DNA of 64,000 nt, taken from contig JBCCQN010000012.1 in the NCBI GenBank assembly GCA_039024315.1, positions 14,214 through 78,213 of the forward strand. The letters are read 5' to 3'. The translations under genes and the position numbers were made by a program. Shown one piece after another: positions 8,618 through 16,775 of this stretch. The stretch is from JBCAWW01 sp039024315 (GTDB lineage Bacteria > Bacteroidota > Bacteroidia > J057). The notes under the pieces are model-generated. The model was not told the DNA's origin and searched no databases. It worked only from the letters and a program-made list of their open reading frames with translations. Position 1 is the first letter of the stretch. Each line of letters opens with the position of its first letter.

Positions 8618-9763
8618 TTAGTTTTTATTTCTTTTACTTTTTCGTTCGATCCCGTAAAAGCGGAAGAAGTATTCTTCGCCAATACTGCCTTTAAATATTC
8701 GGCTTTCATATTCAGGTCCTAAAATTGAATCTGCGGCTAATAATGGACGTAAAAAGTGTTTGTTCAAAAGGCTGCGTCTTCCTGTCCGTAGATCAATTAC
8801 TTCCCGCTGCGTTTCGCTTGTTCCCGGATCACACTCGAGTCCACTGAAGCTGGTTGGACCCTGATACCTTATAAAGGCATAAGGCCCTACCAATCTTGCC
8901 TTTACAAACCGAGAATTTCGATTAAAGCGATCCGGTAAAATGCTGATAAAAAGGGTTTGCCCATCGCTAAAAGCGTATATAGAATCTATCGCCTTAAATC
9001 CAGCTCTGGTATATTTGAAGCGATAAAATTCACTCAAGGCGAAACGGTTTATTTCTTGAGAACGACGTTGATCGGGCAAAACTTCATAGGGTTTTGAGGG
9101 TTCATTACGCCTTAGTTCCTCAAAGTTGAGAAAGAAACCCGTGGACAATTGCTTGTTTTGCAAGGCTTGGATGATGGGTACGTCATAGTCATCTCGGCTA
9201 TTGGCAACTTGATCCTCAATCAGAACTTCCTCTAAGTAATAGTTTTGAGGATGTAGTTTGACAGTGTGCATCGCATTGGCTACTAAGGCAGTATCTAAAG
9301 CTTGATATACCACATGAGAAAACAGGATTTGACTATTAGACTCGGGTAATACAATAGAAAAATAACCGTCCTCATCACTCAAAGTTTTTCCTTGGGTATG
9401 TTCAATCACTACTCCGCTTAAGGCTTTTCCGCTCTCTGCGTCCAATAATCTGCCCTTAAAGTAGCAGCTTGCCCTCTCGGCCCGGCGACCAATCAGATAA
9501 ACTGAACCGATTTTTTGATAATCTAGTTGGCATGGCTCCAAAATGGCCATCAGGGCTGATTCTAAATCTTGAAAATGAGCAGAAATGTTGAGTATACATT
9601 CCGAATATGAGTCTGCTTCAAAGCTATATTGAAGGTTGTGTTCCTCATGAAGCCAGCTTAAAGCATCTGTAAAACTCATCTTTTTGAGTCTTAACTTAAT
9701 CTGAGCGTTCCCCAGCATGGGAAAACACATAATGAGAATGATAAATAAACGTTGATATTTCAT
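8618..9763 (-). CDS. STN plus carboxypeptidase-regulatory-like domain protein (paralogue 1)
   Basis: The 381-residue protein has a signal peptide ending GNAQ, an STN domain at about 23-93 (LSWLHEEHNLQYSF), a carboxypeptidase-regulatory-like domain at about 100-168 (FKGRLLDAESGKAL) and the shared C-terminal region (GFFLNFEELRRNEPS, AFSDGQTLFISI, VGPYAFIRY). It is the first paralogue after the FecR-type gene, 28 bp away. As in the other two, the STN domain would normally head a TonB receptor, but no receptor follows. The most likely role is envelope signalling to the adjacent anti-sigma factor (inference). Confidence 0.75.
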   Translation of the reverse strand: MKYQRLFIILIMCFPMLGNAQIKLRLKKMSFTDALSWLHEEHNLQYSFEADSYSECILNISAHFQDLESALMAILEPCQLDYQKIGSVYLIGRRAERASCYFKGRLLDAESGKALSGVVIEHTQGKTLSDEDGYFSIVLPESNSQILFSHVVYQALDTALVANAMHTVKLHPQNYYLEEVLIEDQVANSRDDYDVPIIQALQNKQLSTGFFLNFEELRRNEPSKPYEVLPDQRRSQEINRFALSEFYRFKYTRAGFKAIDSIYAFSDGQTLFISILPDRFNRNSRFVKARLVGPYAFIRYQGPTSFSGLECDPGTSETQREVIDLRTGRRSLLNKHFLRPLLAADSILGPEYESRIFKGSIGEEYFFRFYGIERKSKRNKN

Positions 9764-9791
9764 GTCGTTGCTGTAAGGAGATGTTTCCTGC

Positions 9792-10637
9792 CTATTGCGT
9801 GATTAAATAAAAACGATCGCCACTTATTTCCTTTAGCTGCAAATCAAAAACTTCACAAATTATTTTCAATGCCTCATCGGGATTATCGGGTTGGTCAAAA
9901 GCGGCGCTAAGTAATTGAGGCGCTGCTGATGGAGGCCGGTATTGGATTTCTATTGCATAGGAACGCTCAATCTCAGCTAGGACTTCGGTGAGGGGGGTAC
10001 GGTCGAAATAAAACTGTTGTTTTAGCCAGGCTAAAGATTGGGCATCTGTTCCTGAGGCTTTTTTTAGTTGGCCATCGACTAAGGATAAGCGTTCGCCGGA
10101 GGCTAAGAAAAATGAATCACTCCCCTCCAAGCGACTTACTCCTACCCTGCCCTCTTGGCAATAGACATCATAATGCTCCGCAAAGGTGTTGATCTTGAAA
10201 CGGGTCCCTAAGACTGCAGTTTGTCCAGCCTTGGATAAGACGCGAAATTGAGCCCCTTTCTTGACACTAAAAAAGGCTTCCCCTTCAAATTGAACTTCTC
10301 TTGCTAGCAGCCACCAAATGGGCTTGAAACTTATCCTTGAGCCCGCTCTAAGGATAACTTGGGAACTATCGGGTAGGTAGAGCGTATCCTGTTGCGCTAG
10401 CGGGGTGTAGTAGGAGGTTGAGTATTGCTTGGCCGCCCAAAAGCTAAGGCAAAAAAGAAATACGCTCGCCGCTACTGCCCAGACCCAAATTCGCCTTGAC
10501 TGTTTTAGGGATCTTAGCGGAGTCCCTACTTCTATTTTTTCGAGTAATTGATCCCAACTTTCATCTCTACTGAGTTCGAAAGGAGGTTTTGCTTGCCGCA
10601 ATAGGGCAAAATCCTCGTGCATGTTTTCAGTGTCCAT
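9792..10637 (-). CDS. FecR-family anti-sigma factor
   Basis: The 281-residue protein has a cytoplasmic N-terminus (about 1-48) and one membrane helix at about 49-67 (WVWAVAASVFLFCLSFWAA). A FecR beta-domain follows at about 85-180 (LPDSSQVILRAGSRISF, GEAFFSV, VLGTRFKIN), then a DUF4974-type C-terminal domain at about 205-280 (FDRTPLTEVLAEIERSYAIEI), which itself resembles an STN domain. FecR proteins hold or activate a cognate ECF sigma factor in response to an envelope signal. The gene overlaps the sigma gene by 11 bp. Two copies of the dispersed hairpin element lie inside it (9950-9969 and 10086-10103). Confidence 0.9.
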   Translation of the reverse strand: MDTENMHEDFALLRQAKPPFELSRDESWDQLLEKIEVGTPLRSLKQSRRIWVWAVAASVFLFCLSFWAAKQYSTSYYTPLAQQDTLYLPDSSQVILRAGSRISFKPIWWLLAREVQFEGEAFFSVKKGAQFRVLSKAGQTAVLGTRFKINTFAEHYDVYCQEGRVGVSRLEGSDSFFLASGERLSLVDGQLKKASGTDAQSLAWLKQQFYFDRTPLTEVLAEIERSYAIEIQYRPPSAAPQLLSAAFDQPDNPDEALKIICEVFDLQLKEISGDRFYLITQ

Positions 10638-11121
10638 ATTTTTGGAGATGATTTTTGAGAAATTTAATGGCGAGATTCATCCGCTTTTCGATAGCCTTGA
10701 CACTCAAATTGAGCCTGGCTGCAATTTCTTTATAGGTAGCTCCTTCCATTCGATTCATGAGAAATACTACTCGTTGTTTCTCGGGCATCAGCGCCAATAA
10801 TTGTTCATACTGGGTCTGCAATTCTTTGATTTCTATACTTTGCTCGGCCTCATTTTGACTGAAGTCAAGCTTGAGATTTTGTAGATGTAACTCTCTGACT
10901 TTTTGTTTGCGCAGATGACTGATAAACAGATCTTTAGCGATTTTATAAAAGACGGCCGGTGTTTGTTCGGGAAAGATGCGTAGTTGTTTTTTCCAGACGA
11001 TCAAAAAGACTTCCTGGCTAAGGTCGGTTGCGAGTGCCTGGTTCCCAGAACGATAGTACAAATACGACCGTAGGGGATCGAAGTATTGGTCATAGTATTG
11101 CTTGAAATCGGCTCGGTTCAA
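10627..11121 (-). CDS. ECF RNA polymerase sigma factor (FecI-like)
   Basis: The 164-residue protein contains sigma region 2 (about 5-70: YYDQYFDPLRSYLYYRSGN, ATDLSQEVFLIVWKK) and region 4 (about 105-155: LLALMPEKQRVVFLMNRMEGATYKEIAARL). There is no region 3 or region 1, which is typical of ECF group sigma factors. It sits first in an operon with an overlapping FecR-like gene and the three STN paralogues, the normal order for a Bacteroidota FecI/FecR unit. Its likely targets are this operon and perhaps other nutrient-uptake genes, though none is shown by the sequence. Confidence 0.92.
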   Translation of the reverse strand: MNRADFKQYYDQYFDPLRSYLYYRSGNQALATDLSQEVFLIVWKKQLRIFPEQTPAVFYKIAKDLFISHLRKQKVRELHLQNLKLDFSQNEAEQSIEIKELQTQYEQLLALMPEKQRVVFLMNRMEGATYKEIAARLNLSVKAIEKRMNLAIKFLKNHLQKYGH

Positions 11122-11388
11122 AGGCTCTGTTTATTAAGGCACCGCATGAAAATATATCTACCCTACTTTTTTGCAGAAAAAGATCAGATTGGGCTCTTTG
11201 CAAAGAGTAGAAAGCAGCTAATCCCTCTTTGCAGCGCCTTCTTTCTTTCTCTTGTTGAGACTATACCGCTGGAAGAATACGGTTTTTTGCATTTCTATGT
11301 CCTAAAACTGCTCAAACTACCCCTTTCTTTTGTCTCATAGTCAGAAAAAATATATTGTTAGCTCTATTGCTAAGCAAATCATAAACCT

Positions 11389-11802
11389 ATGAAACGAGTA
11401 ACTGGTATTGGAGGGATCTTTTTTAAATGCGACGATCCCAAAAAGATGAAGTCTTGGTACAACACGCATCTGGGCATCCAGACAGACCAATATGGAGGTG
11501 TTTTTCGCTGGAAGAGTGCCACCAAAGAGGATCAAACCTGCTATACTGCTTGGAGTCCATTTAGCCACAAGAGCACCTACTTCGAACCGAGTAAGAAGGA
11601 GTTTATGTTCAACTATCGGGTAGATGACTTGGAGGCTTTATTGGCAGAATTGAAAAAGGAAGGTATCACCGTAGTGGGGGAAATAGAAACCTATCCCTAC
11701 GGTAAGTTTGGCTGGATTTTAGATCCTGAAGGTAACAAAATCGAACTTTGGGAGCCAGTGGACAAAGGATTTGGCTATGATGAGGATTATGGTACGGCCT
11801 AG
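11389..11802 (+). CDS. VOC-family (glyoxalase/bleomycin-resistance fold) protein
   Basis: The 137-residue protein has two beta-alpha-beta-beta-beta halves of the vicinal-oxygen-chelate fold: VTGIGGIFFKCDDPKKMKSWYNTHLG at the start and YRVDDLEALLAELKKEGI to FGWILDPEGNKIELWEP at the end. The terminal glutamate in KIELWEP matches the usual metal ligand. Members range from glyoxalases to dioxygenases and antibiotic-binding proteins, so no substrate is assigned. It overlaps the convergent FG-GAP gene by 4 bp. Confidence 0.85.
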   Translation: MKRVTGIGGIFFKCDDPKKMKSWYNTHLGIQTDQYGGVFRWKSATKEDQTCYTAWSPFSHKSTYFEPSKKEFMFNYRVDDLEALLAELKKEGITVVGEIETYPYGKFGWILDPEGNKIELWEPVDKGFGYDEDYGTA

Positions 11803-14800
11803 ATCGGATCAATTAGCACGAGCTGGAGGGAATCATTATTGCGTCCGATCAGGCAGGCTGTTTTTTGTTCTTGGCCCCATTTTATGAGGGCTGTCTGTTT
11901 GACATCGCCTGGGATTAAGAGTCCACTTTCGCTAGCTGAGATTGCTGTCCAATCCCCATTGGGACCCCCTTGCAAGACTAATCCCAAGCTTGCATCATTG
12001 CGGGGAGTCTCGACCTCTGATCCGTAGAGATTGCCAAATAATAGTAGATCATCAAATTCGTCCCCATTGTAATCGATGAGCTCGATGGCATTGATCGCAG
12101 AAAGCTGGGCCATATCAGGTAAGTCGTGCCGGACAAATCCAGCCTCTCCCCTATTTTCAAACCAAGCACTTGCAAAGTTTTTTGCTTGCAGGTGGAGAGC
12201 TTGATCAAGCATGTGCTCTCCATAAAGCTCGGGTAAATCGGCATTGGCAAAAGCTTGATAGGTTTCAAAACGACTGGCTAAGGCGGGTACTTGTTCGGAT
12301 GAGCATTCTCGACCACGTACTGGTAATTGCTCTCCTTTTTTACGGTAACTCAAGACAATATCTAGGGAGCCATTTTCATCGAAATCATTAGCATAAAGCT
12401 CAAAAGGAGACTCTGGTGTCGCGCGATATTTATAGTTCAGTCCTAAATTACCTGCGACGAAATCTAGGTCCCCGTCTTGATCTACGTCTAATGCTTTGAG
12501 ACTATACCACCATGCTTCGCTGTTTTTGAGTCCGGGGAGGCTTACTTCTTCGAAGAACGATCCTTTGTTTTGGAAATAACGGATAGGCATCCATTCACCT
12601 GCGATAATCAGGTCTAATTTTTCATCGCCATTAAAATCCTCCCAAAGCGAGGCCGTAACTAATCCGACTCCTTTTAAGGCAGGGATAAGGGAATCGGTTA
12701 CATCTGAGAAGGTCAACTCTTGGTCTCGTCCGCCATCATTGCGCAAGAGATAAGTCGAGGCTGCGCGTGGGTACTTTCCAGGGACCAAACGCCCAGCCAA
12801 CAGTAGGTCCATGTCTCCGTCTCCATCAAAGTCGCTAGCACTTATCTCTTGCCCACTCAATTGAATGGCCGGCAGGGCCTGTTCAGCGCGAATAAACCCT
12901 TGGGGGGTATTGAGGTAAATTCTGCAAAGATGATATGAGTTACGAAAAGCATTATTGCCCCCTGAACTAACGATTAAATCCAAATCTCCATCTCTGTCTA
13001 GATCCGTTAGAAGTGAACCTGTATCTTCAAAAAGGCTATCTTCTTCCCAAGGCCCTGGCATAAGCTCGAATGTACCTTTGGGATTTTGGACAAACAGACT
13101 TGCGCGAGCGCCTGCGGCATTGCCAACAAAAAAATCATCAAGCCCATCTCCATTTAGGTCTCCTGCTGAGAGCGCCGGTCCCAGTGCCGAGTTTTTATGC
13201 GGTAATAATGGCTCCACAACAAAATCATCGTATTGGTCTTCTTGGTGCTGGAAAACAAGTTTTGCGGCTTGATTGACCACTTTGAAGGCTTTATTGGGTA
13301 GAGGGTGATCTTCCTTGCTAAGCGCATCCTGATAGTTTATGGTTAGTCTTTGGTTGCCACTTAGCTGCTCAAAAGCTTGATACTTACCATCAGGCCAGAA
13401 GATTTCTAATTTATCTACCAATGCGGCTTTACCAAGACCGAAATGGAGGATAGGGGCCACGCTTGATTGAAAGCCCCGCGTGAGAGAAAGTTCTTTCTTT
13501 TGGATCCCTTCTTGTTGGTGCAGGAGCACTTTGACCCCCAAACCCAAGGGGTTTGCTGTTGGGCCAGCAAAGGATAGTTGTAGAAAGTGATTTCCATTTT
13601 GCTGGCTGAGGTTTTCATAGAGACTCATTTCCTCATCCAAATTATTGACAAGTAGATCGAGGTCTCCATCATTGTCAAGGTCGCCAAAGGCAAAACCATT
13701 GGAAAAACCTTCGCTATCGAGTCCCCAAGCTTGACCGATATCGACAAAATTTATCCCTCCCTGATTTTGGAAGAGATAATTGTTAATAGGTTCGCTAGGC
13801 AATAGTTTGTAATCTGGTTTATACTCTTGGAAAAAGTTACTTTCTTTAAATCGGATATTTGCATCATTATTGTTAACGTCGCGTTTCATTCCGTTGGAAA
13901 TAAAAACATCTTGCCAACCGTCATTGTCTAGGTCTGCGAATTGGATCCCCCAGCTCCAATCAGTAGTGGCCATGCCCGTGAAACGTGAGATGTCGCTAAA
14001 CTGAGGATTGGCCTTGGCGTCTACTCCTCGATTGAGTTGTAAACTATTTTGCATGTATTGATAGTGGAAACCGAGATCGATCGCCTGCCAGAAAGTTTCG
14101 GGGCTCATGCTAGCCATATTGGTTTTGGCTCTTTTGTGATCGGCAGGTGTCATATCGACTTGACCAATATCCAATAAACCATCATTGTTAACGTCAGCCG
14201 CATCTAGGCCCATACCAAACATGGAGGTATGACGAAAAGAGGAGGCTAAGCGTTCACCGAAGGTGCCATCTCCTTGATTGAGATAAAAGTAATCAGGGAC
14301 ATTGAAATCATTGGAGAGATAAAGGTCAATGAGATTATCCTCATTAAAATCTGCCGCTACTACGCCAAGGCTTAGGCCAAAGTTCTGGACCCCTGCGGCC
14401 TGCGTAAAATCTTGGAAGCTACCATTACCCATATTTTTGTAAAGATGAGCCGACTCAGAAAATTTGTTTTGTTGCATTTTCTGATAGTAGTACTCATTGC
14501 CCATACTTACGGGTATCTGAGGATAGTTGGCTACAAATAGATCCTGTAAGCCGTCCCCATCGTAGTCCAAGGCAACAGCTTGAATAGAGGTGCTAGCATC
14601 TGCTAAGCCATATTCAACCGCCCTTTCGGTAAAAGTGCGATCCTGATTATTGATAAAAAGTTGATTTTGGAAGGGACCGTTTTTGCCAGAAACACAGACA
14701 TAGATATCTAACCAACCATCTTGGTTTGCGTCTAGCATACAGGCTCCAGTGTACCATCGGTCGTCTCCTGCCACGCCAGCTGCTTCGCTAATGTCTTCAA

Positions 14801-15122
14801 ACTTTAAGTTACCTTGATTGAGATACAACTTATTAGGTACCATATTGCCTGTCATAAAGACATCGGAGAGTCCGTCCTTGTCAATATCACCTATGGCAAC
14901 TCCACCGCCCATATAGAGATAGGGGAAGGTATAATAATTGAGCGTATCGTTTTCTAATACTTGATTCGTAAAAGTAAGACCAGACTGGGCCGCAGATTTT
15001 TGTTGGAAAATAGGGCCTTCTATCCCTTTATCATCATCTGTGGGATTACAAGCCCAGCAAACAATGATGAGGAAAAACATCGCTCCCCAATGACTCAAGC
15101 GGATTGACATACTCTCACTCAC
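11799..15122 (-). CDS. FG-GAP/VCBS-repeat lipoprotein with ASPIC/UnbV domain (CRTAC1-like)
   Basis: The 1107-residue protein has an N-terminal lipoprotein signal (FLIIVCWAC). About fourteen calcium-binding-type repeats of the form DxDxDGxxD are spread along it (DIDKDGLSDVF, DANQDGWLDIY, DLDNDGDLDLL, DFDGDGDMDLL and others), predicting beta-propellers. An ASPIC/UnbV domain lies at about 510-580 (NPLGLGVKVLLHQQ, LEIFWPDGKYQ). It follows SusD by 76 bp and is probably the third gene of a SusC-SusD uptake operon. Surface polymer or peptide binding is likely by analogy; the ligand is unknown. One dispersed hairpin copy encodes FGERLA at 14247-14265. Confidence 0.85.
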   Translation of the reverse strand: MSESMSIRLSHWGAMFFLIIVCWACNPTDDDKGIEGPIFQQKSAAQSGLTFTNQVLENDTLNYYTFPYLYMGGGVAIGDIDKDGLSDVFMTGNMVPNKLYLNQGNLKFEDISEAAGVAGDDRWYTGACMLDANQDGWLDIYVCVSGKNGPFQNQLFINNQDRTFTERAVEYGLADASTSIQAVALDYDGDGLQDLFVANYPQIPVSMGNEYYYQKMQQNKFSESAHLYKNMGNGSFQDFTQAAGVQNFGLSLGVVAADFNEDNLIDLYLSNDFNVPDYFYLNQGDGTFGERLASSFRHTSMFGMGLDAADVNNDGLLDIGQVDMTPADHKRAKTNMASMSPETFWQAIDLGFHYQYMQNSLQLNRGVDAKANPQFSDISRFTGMATTDWSWGIQFADLDNDGWQDVFISNGMKRDVNNNDANIRFKESNFFQEYKPDYKLLPSEPINNYLFQNQGGINFVDIGQAWGLDSEGFSNGFAFGDLDNDGDLDLLVNNLDEEMSLYENLSQQNGNHFLQLSFAGPTANPLGLGVKVLLHQQEGIQKKELSLTRGFQSSVAPILHFGLGKAALVDKLEIFWPDGKYQAFEQLSGNQRLTINYQDALSKEDHPLPNKAFKVVNQAAKLVFQHQEDQYDDFVVEPLLPHKNSALGPALSAGDLNGDGLDDFFVGNAAGARASLFVQNPKGTFELMPGPWEEDSLFEDTGSLLTDLDRDGDLDLIVSSGGNNAFRNSYHLCRIYLNTPQGFIRAEQALPAIQLSGQEISASDFDGDGDMDLLLAGRLVPGKYPRAASTYLLRNDGGRDQELTFSDVTDSLIPALKGVGLVTASLWEDFNGDEKLDLIIAGEWMPIRYFQNKGSFFEEVSLPGLKNSEAWWYSLKALDVDQDGDLDFVAGNLGLNYKYRATPESPFELYANDFDENGSLDIVLSYRKKGEQLPVRGRECSSEQVPALASRFETYQAFANADLPELYGEHMLDQALHLQAKNFASAWFENRGEAGFVRHDLPDMAQLSAINAIELIDYNGDEFDDLLLFGNLYGSEVETPRNDASLGLVLQGGPNGDWTAISASESGLLIPGDVKQTALIKWGQEQKTACLIGRNNDSLQLVLIDPI

Positions 15123-15137
15123 AACAGATAGGATTAA

Positions 15138-15168
15138 AGGTCAGACTGCCGAGAAGACAGCCTGACCT
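15138..15168 (-). terminator. Stem-loop between susD-like and FG-GAP genes
   Basis: A 7-bp inverted repeat (AGGTCAG/CTGACCT) extends inward by a further 3-bp pairing. On the minus strand only three T residues follow, so it is a weak terminator or an RNA-processing/stabilising hairpin between SusD and the downstream gene. Confidence 0.45.
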
Positions 15169-15198
15169 CTGTGTATCAACTTACTTAATTAAACCTAA

Positions 15199-16767
15199 TT
15201 AATAGCCTTCATTCTGAAAAAAGTTCGGATTGCCATCAATTTCATTTTGAGGAATCGCAATATATTCCCGACCAGGTTTATAGGCACTAGTACCAGCGCT
15301 TTCAGATTTAAACTCTGGGTTGTCAACAATTCTCTCCTTGACTTTGCCCCAGCGGAGCAAGTCAAAGTAACGAGTACGTTCAAGGCTAAGCTCCTTGATC
15401 CGCTCGTCCTCAATGTCTTGCATGCTAATGCTGGTAAAAGCGGCCATATCGGCCCTAGCTCTTACTTCATTGATGGCATCTAAGGCCGCAGCAGAAGAAC
15501 CATTGAGCATGAATTCCGCTTCGGTAAACATCAATAAAATATCAGCATAACGAATCATGCGGAGATTATTTCCGGCGCCATGCCATCCGCCATCTAGTGA
15601 TTCGGTATGACCATTGAATTCCCAGTCGAGATACTTATTGCCATAAGTGGCGGTACCCCCATTGGTAAAGGCTTCGGCATATGACTTATTGAGATAAGTC
15701 CGCGACTTAAGCATCTTACCTTGATAGGCAGTAGAATCATTGCCATCAAAGAAAAAGGTGGTATATGCTCTAGGATCAAGCTCACCATTGATTGTAGTCT
15801 CATCTCTAAATAGTTCCATGACCCAATCATTGACTCTCATACCATTTTGGTTGGTAAAGCCAATGGGAGCAAGATCAGGTTGGAAGGCAGAGCCTTTGCC
15901 CCTTCCTGGCGCGTCAGCCCCCCAGGCACTATTGCCATCTGCGACCAGCTGAATTTCGAAAACAGACTCTGCATTATTTTCCGTGGCTTCAGAAAAATTG
16001 TCCGCGTAGTCTGCCATAAGCTGATAACGTCCATCCATGATTTTGACAAACTCAGCCTTAGCTTCGGTATATTTTTGCTGATAAAGGAGAACTTTGCCGA
16101 GAAGACCGATAGCAGAACCTGCGGTAGCTCGGCCTTTTTGATCCTCTGGCCAAGAATCCGGCAAAAGATTTTGCGCTTGAGTCAAATCAGATTCTATTTG
16201 CGTCCATACTTCTTCGGGAGTAGCCTGTTTAATCAAATTGGGCTGTTCAATTTCAGAAATAGGTACAGTGATGAGCGGGATATTGCGCCAATTGTTCAAA
16301 AGGTTGAAATAATTAAAAGCGCGAATGAAATAGGCTTCGCCTAAGATATTATCGCGTTCCATCGCATCCATTTCGATACCAGGTACGTTGGCAATCACCT
16401 CATTGGCTCTGGTGACACATTGAAACATAGCGCTCCAGACCCAAAAGGTGGCATTACGGTCAGAAGTACCGTTAAAGTAGCCTACTGCGGTCCGTTCGGA
16501 GGTATTGAATCCATTGACGACATCATCGCGATAGTCCGAGGTAAAGATCTCAAAACGAGTGTAGTACCAAATATTAGTAAAGGGACTATAGGCACCGAAG
16601 ATCCCTTTGCGAGCATCCTCGGCTGACTTCCAAAAAGAAGCCGGCGTTACGGCATTAGGGTTCACCTGATTGAGAAAGCTTTCGTCGCAACTAGTACTCA
16701 TAAATAAAATAGCAACGAGTAAACCCAACGATTTTATTGAAAATTTTATGCTTTTCATATTATTCAT
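15199..16767 (-). CDS. SusD/RagB-family nutrient-binding outer-membrane lipoprotein
   Basis: The 522-residue protein has a lipoprotein signal (AILFMSTSC). The SusD N-terminal region has ARKGIFGAYSPF and a TPR-like helical core (GEAYFIRAFNYFNLLNNWRNIPLI). The C-terminal RagB/SusD part has LRMIRYADILLMFTEAEFMLNG, INEVRARADM and ELSLERTRYFDLLRWGK. SusD proteins cap the SusC barrel and capture glycans or peptides outside the cell. It lies 8 bp downstream of the SusC gene and is co-transcribed with it. No polysaccharide hydrolase lies nearby, so a glycan target cannot be inferred. Confidence 0.95.
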   Translation of the reverse strand: MNNMKSIKFSIKSLGLLVAILFMSTSCDESFLNQVNPNAVTPASFWKSAEDARKGIFGAYSPFTNIWYYTRFEIFTSDYRDDVVNGFNTSERTAVGYFNGTSDRNATFWVWSAMFQCVTRANEVIANVPGIEMDAMERDNILGEAYFIRAFNYFNLLNNWRNIPLITVPISEIEQPNLIKQATPEEVWTQIESDLTQAQNLLPDSWPEDQKGRATAGSAIGLLGKVLLYQQKYTEAKAEFVKIMDGRYQLMADYADNFSEATENNAESVFEIQLVADGNSAWGADAPGRGKGSAFQPDLAPIGFTNQNGMRVNDWVMELFRDETTINGELDPRAYTTFFFDGNDSTAYQGKMLKSRTYLNKSYAEAFTNGGTATYGNKYLDWEFNGHTESLDGGWHGAGNNLRMIRYADILLMFTEAEFMLNGSSAAALDAINEVRARADMAAFTSISMQDIEDERIKELSLERTRYFDLLRWGKVKERIVDNPEFKSESAGTSAYKPGREYIAIPQNEIDGNPNFFQNEGY

Positions 16768-16775
16768 TCTAAAGA

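Noticed and set aside
11086..11340. Plus-strand open frame upstream of the VOC gene
   Set aside because: It starts inside the sigma gene on the other strand and has no protein-like pattern; probably non-coding.
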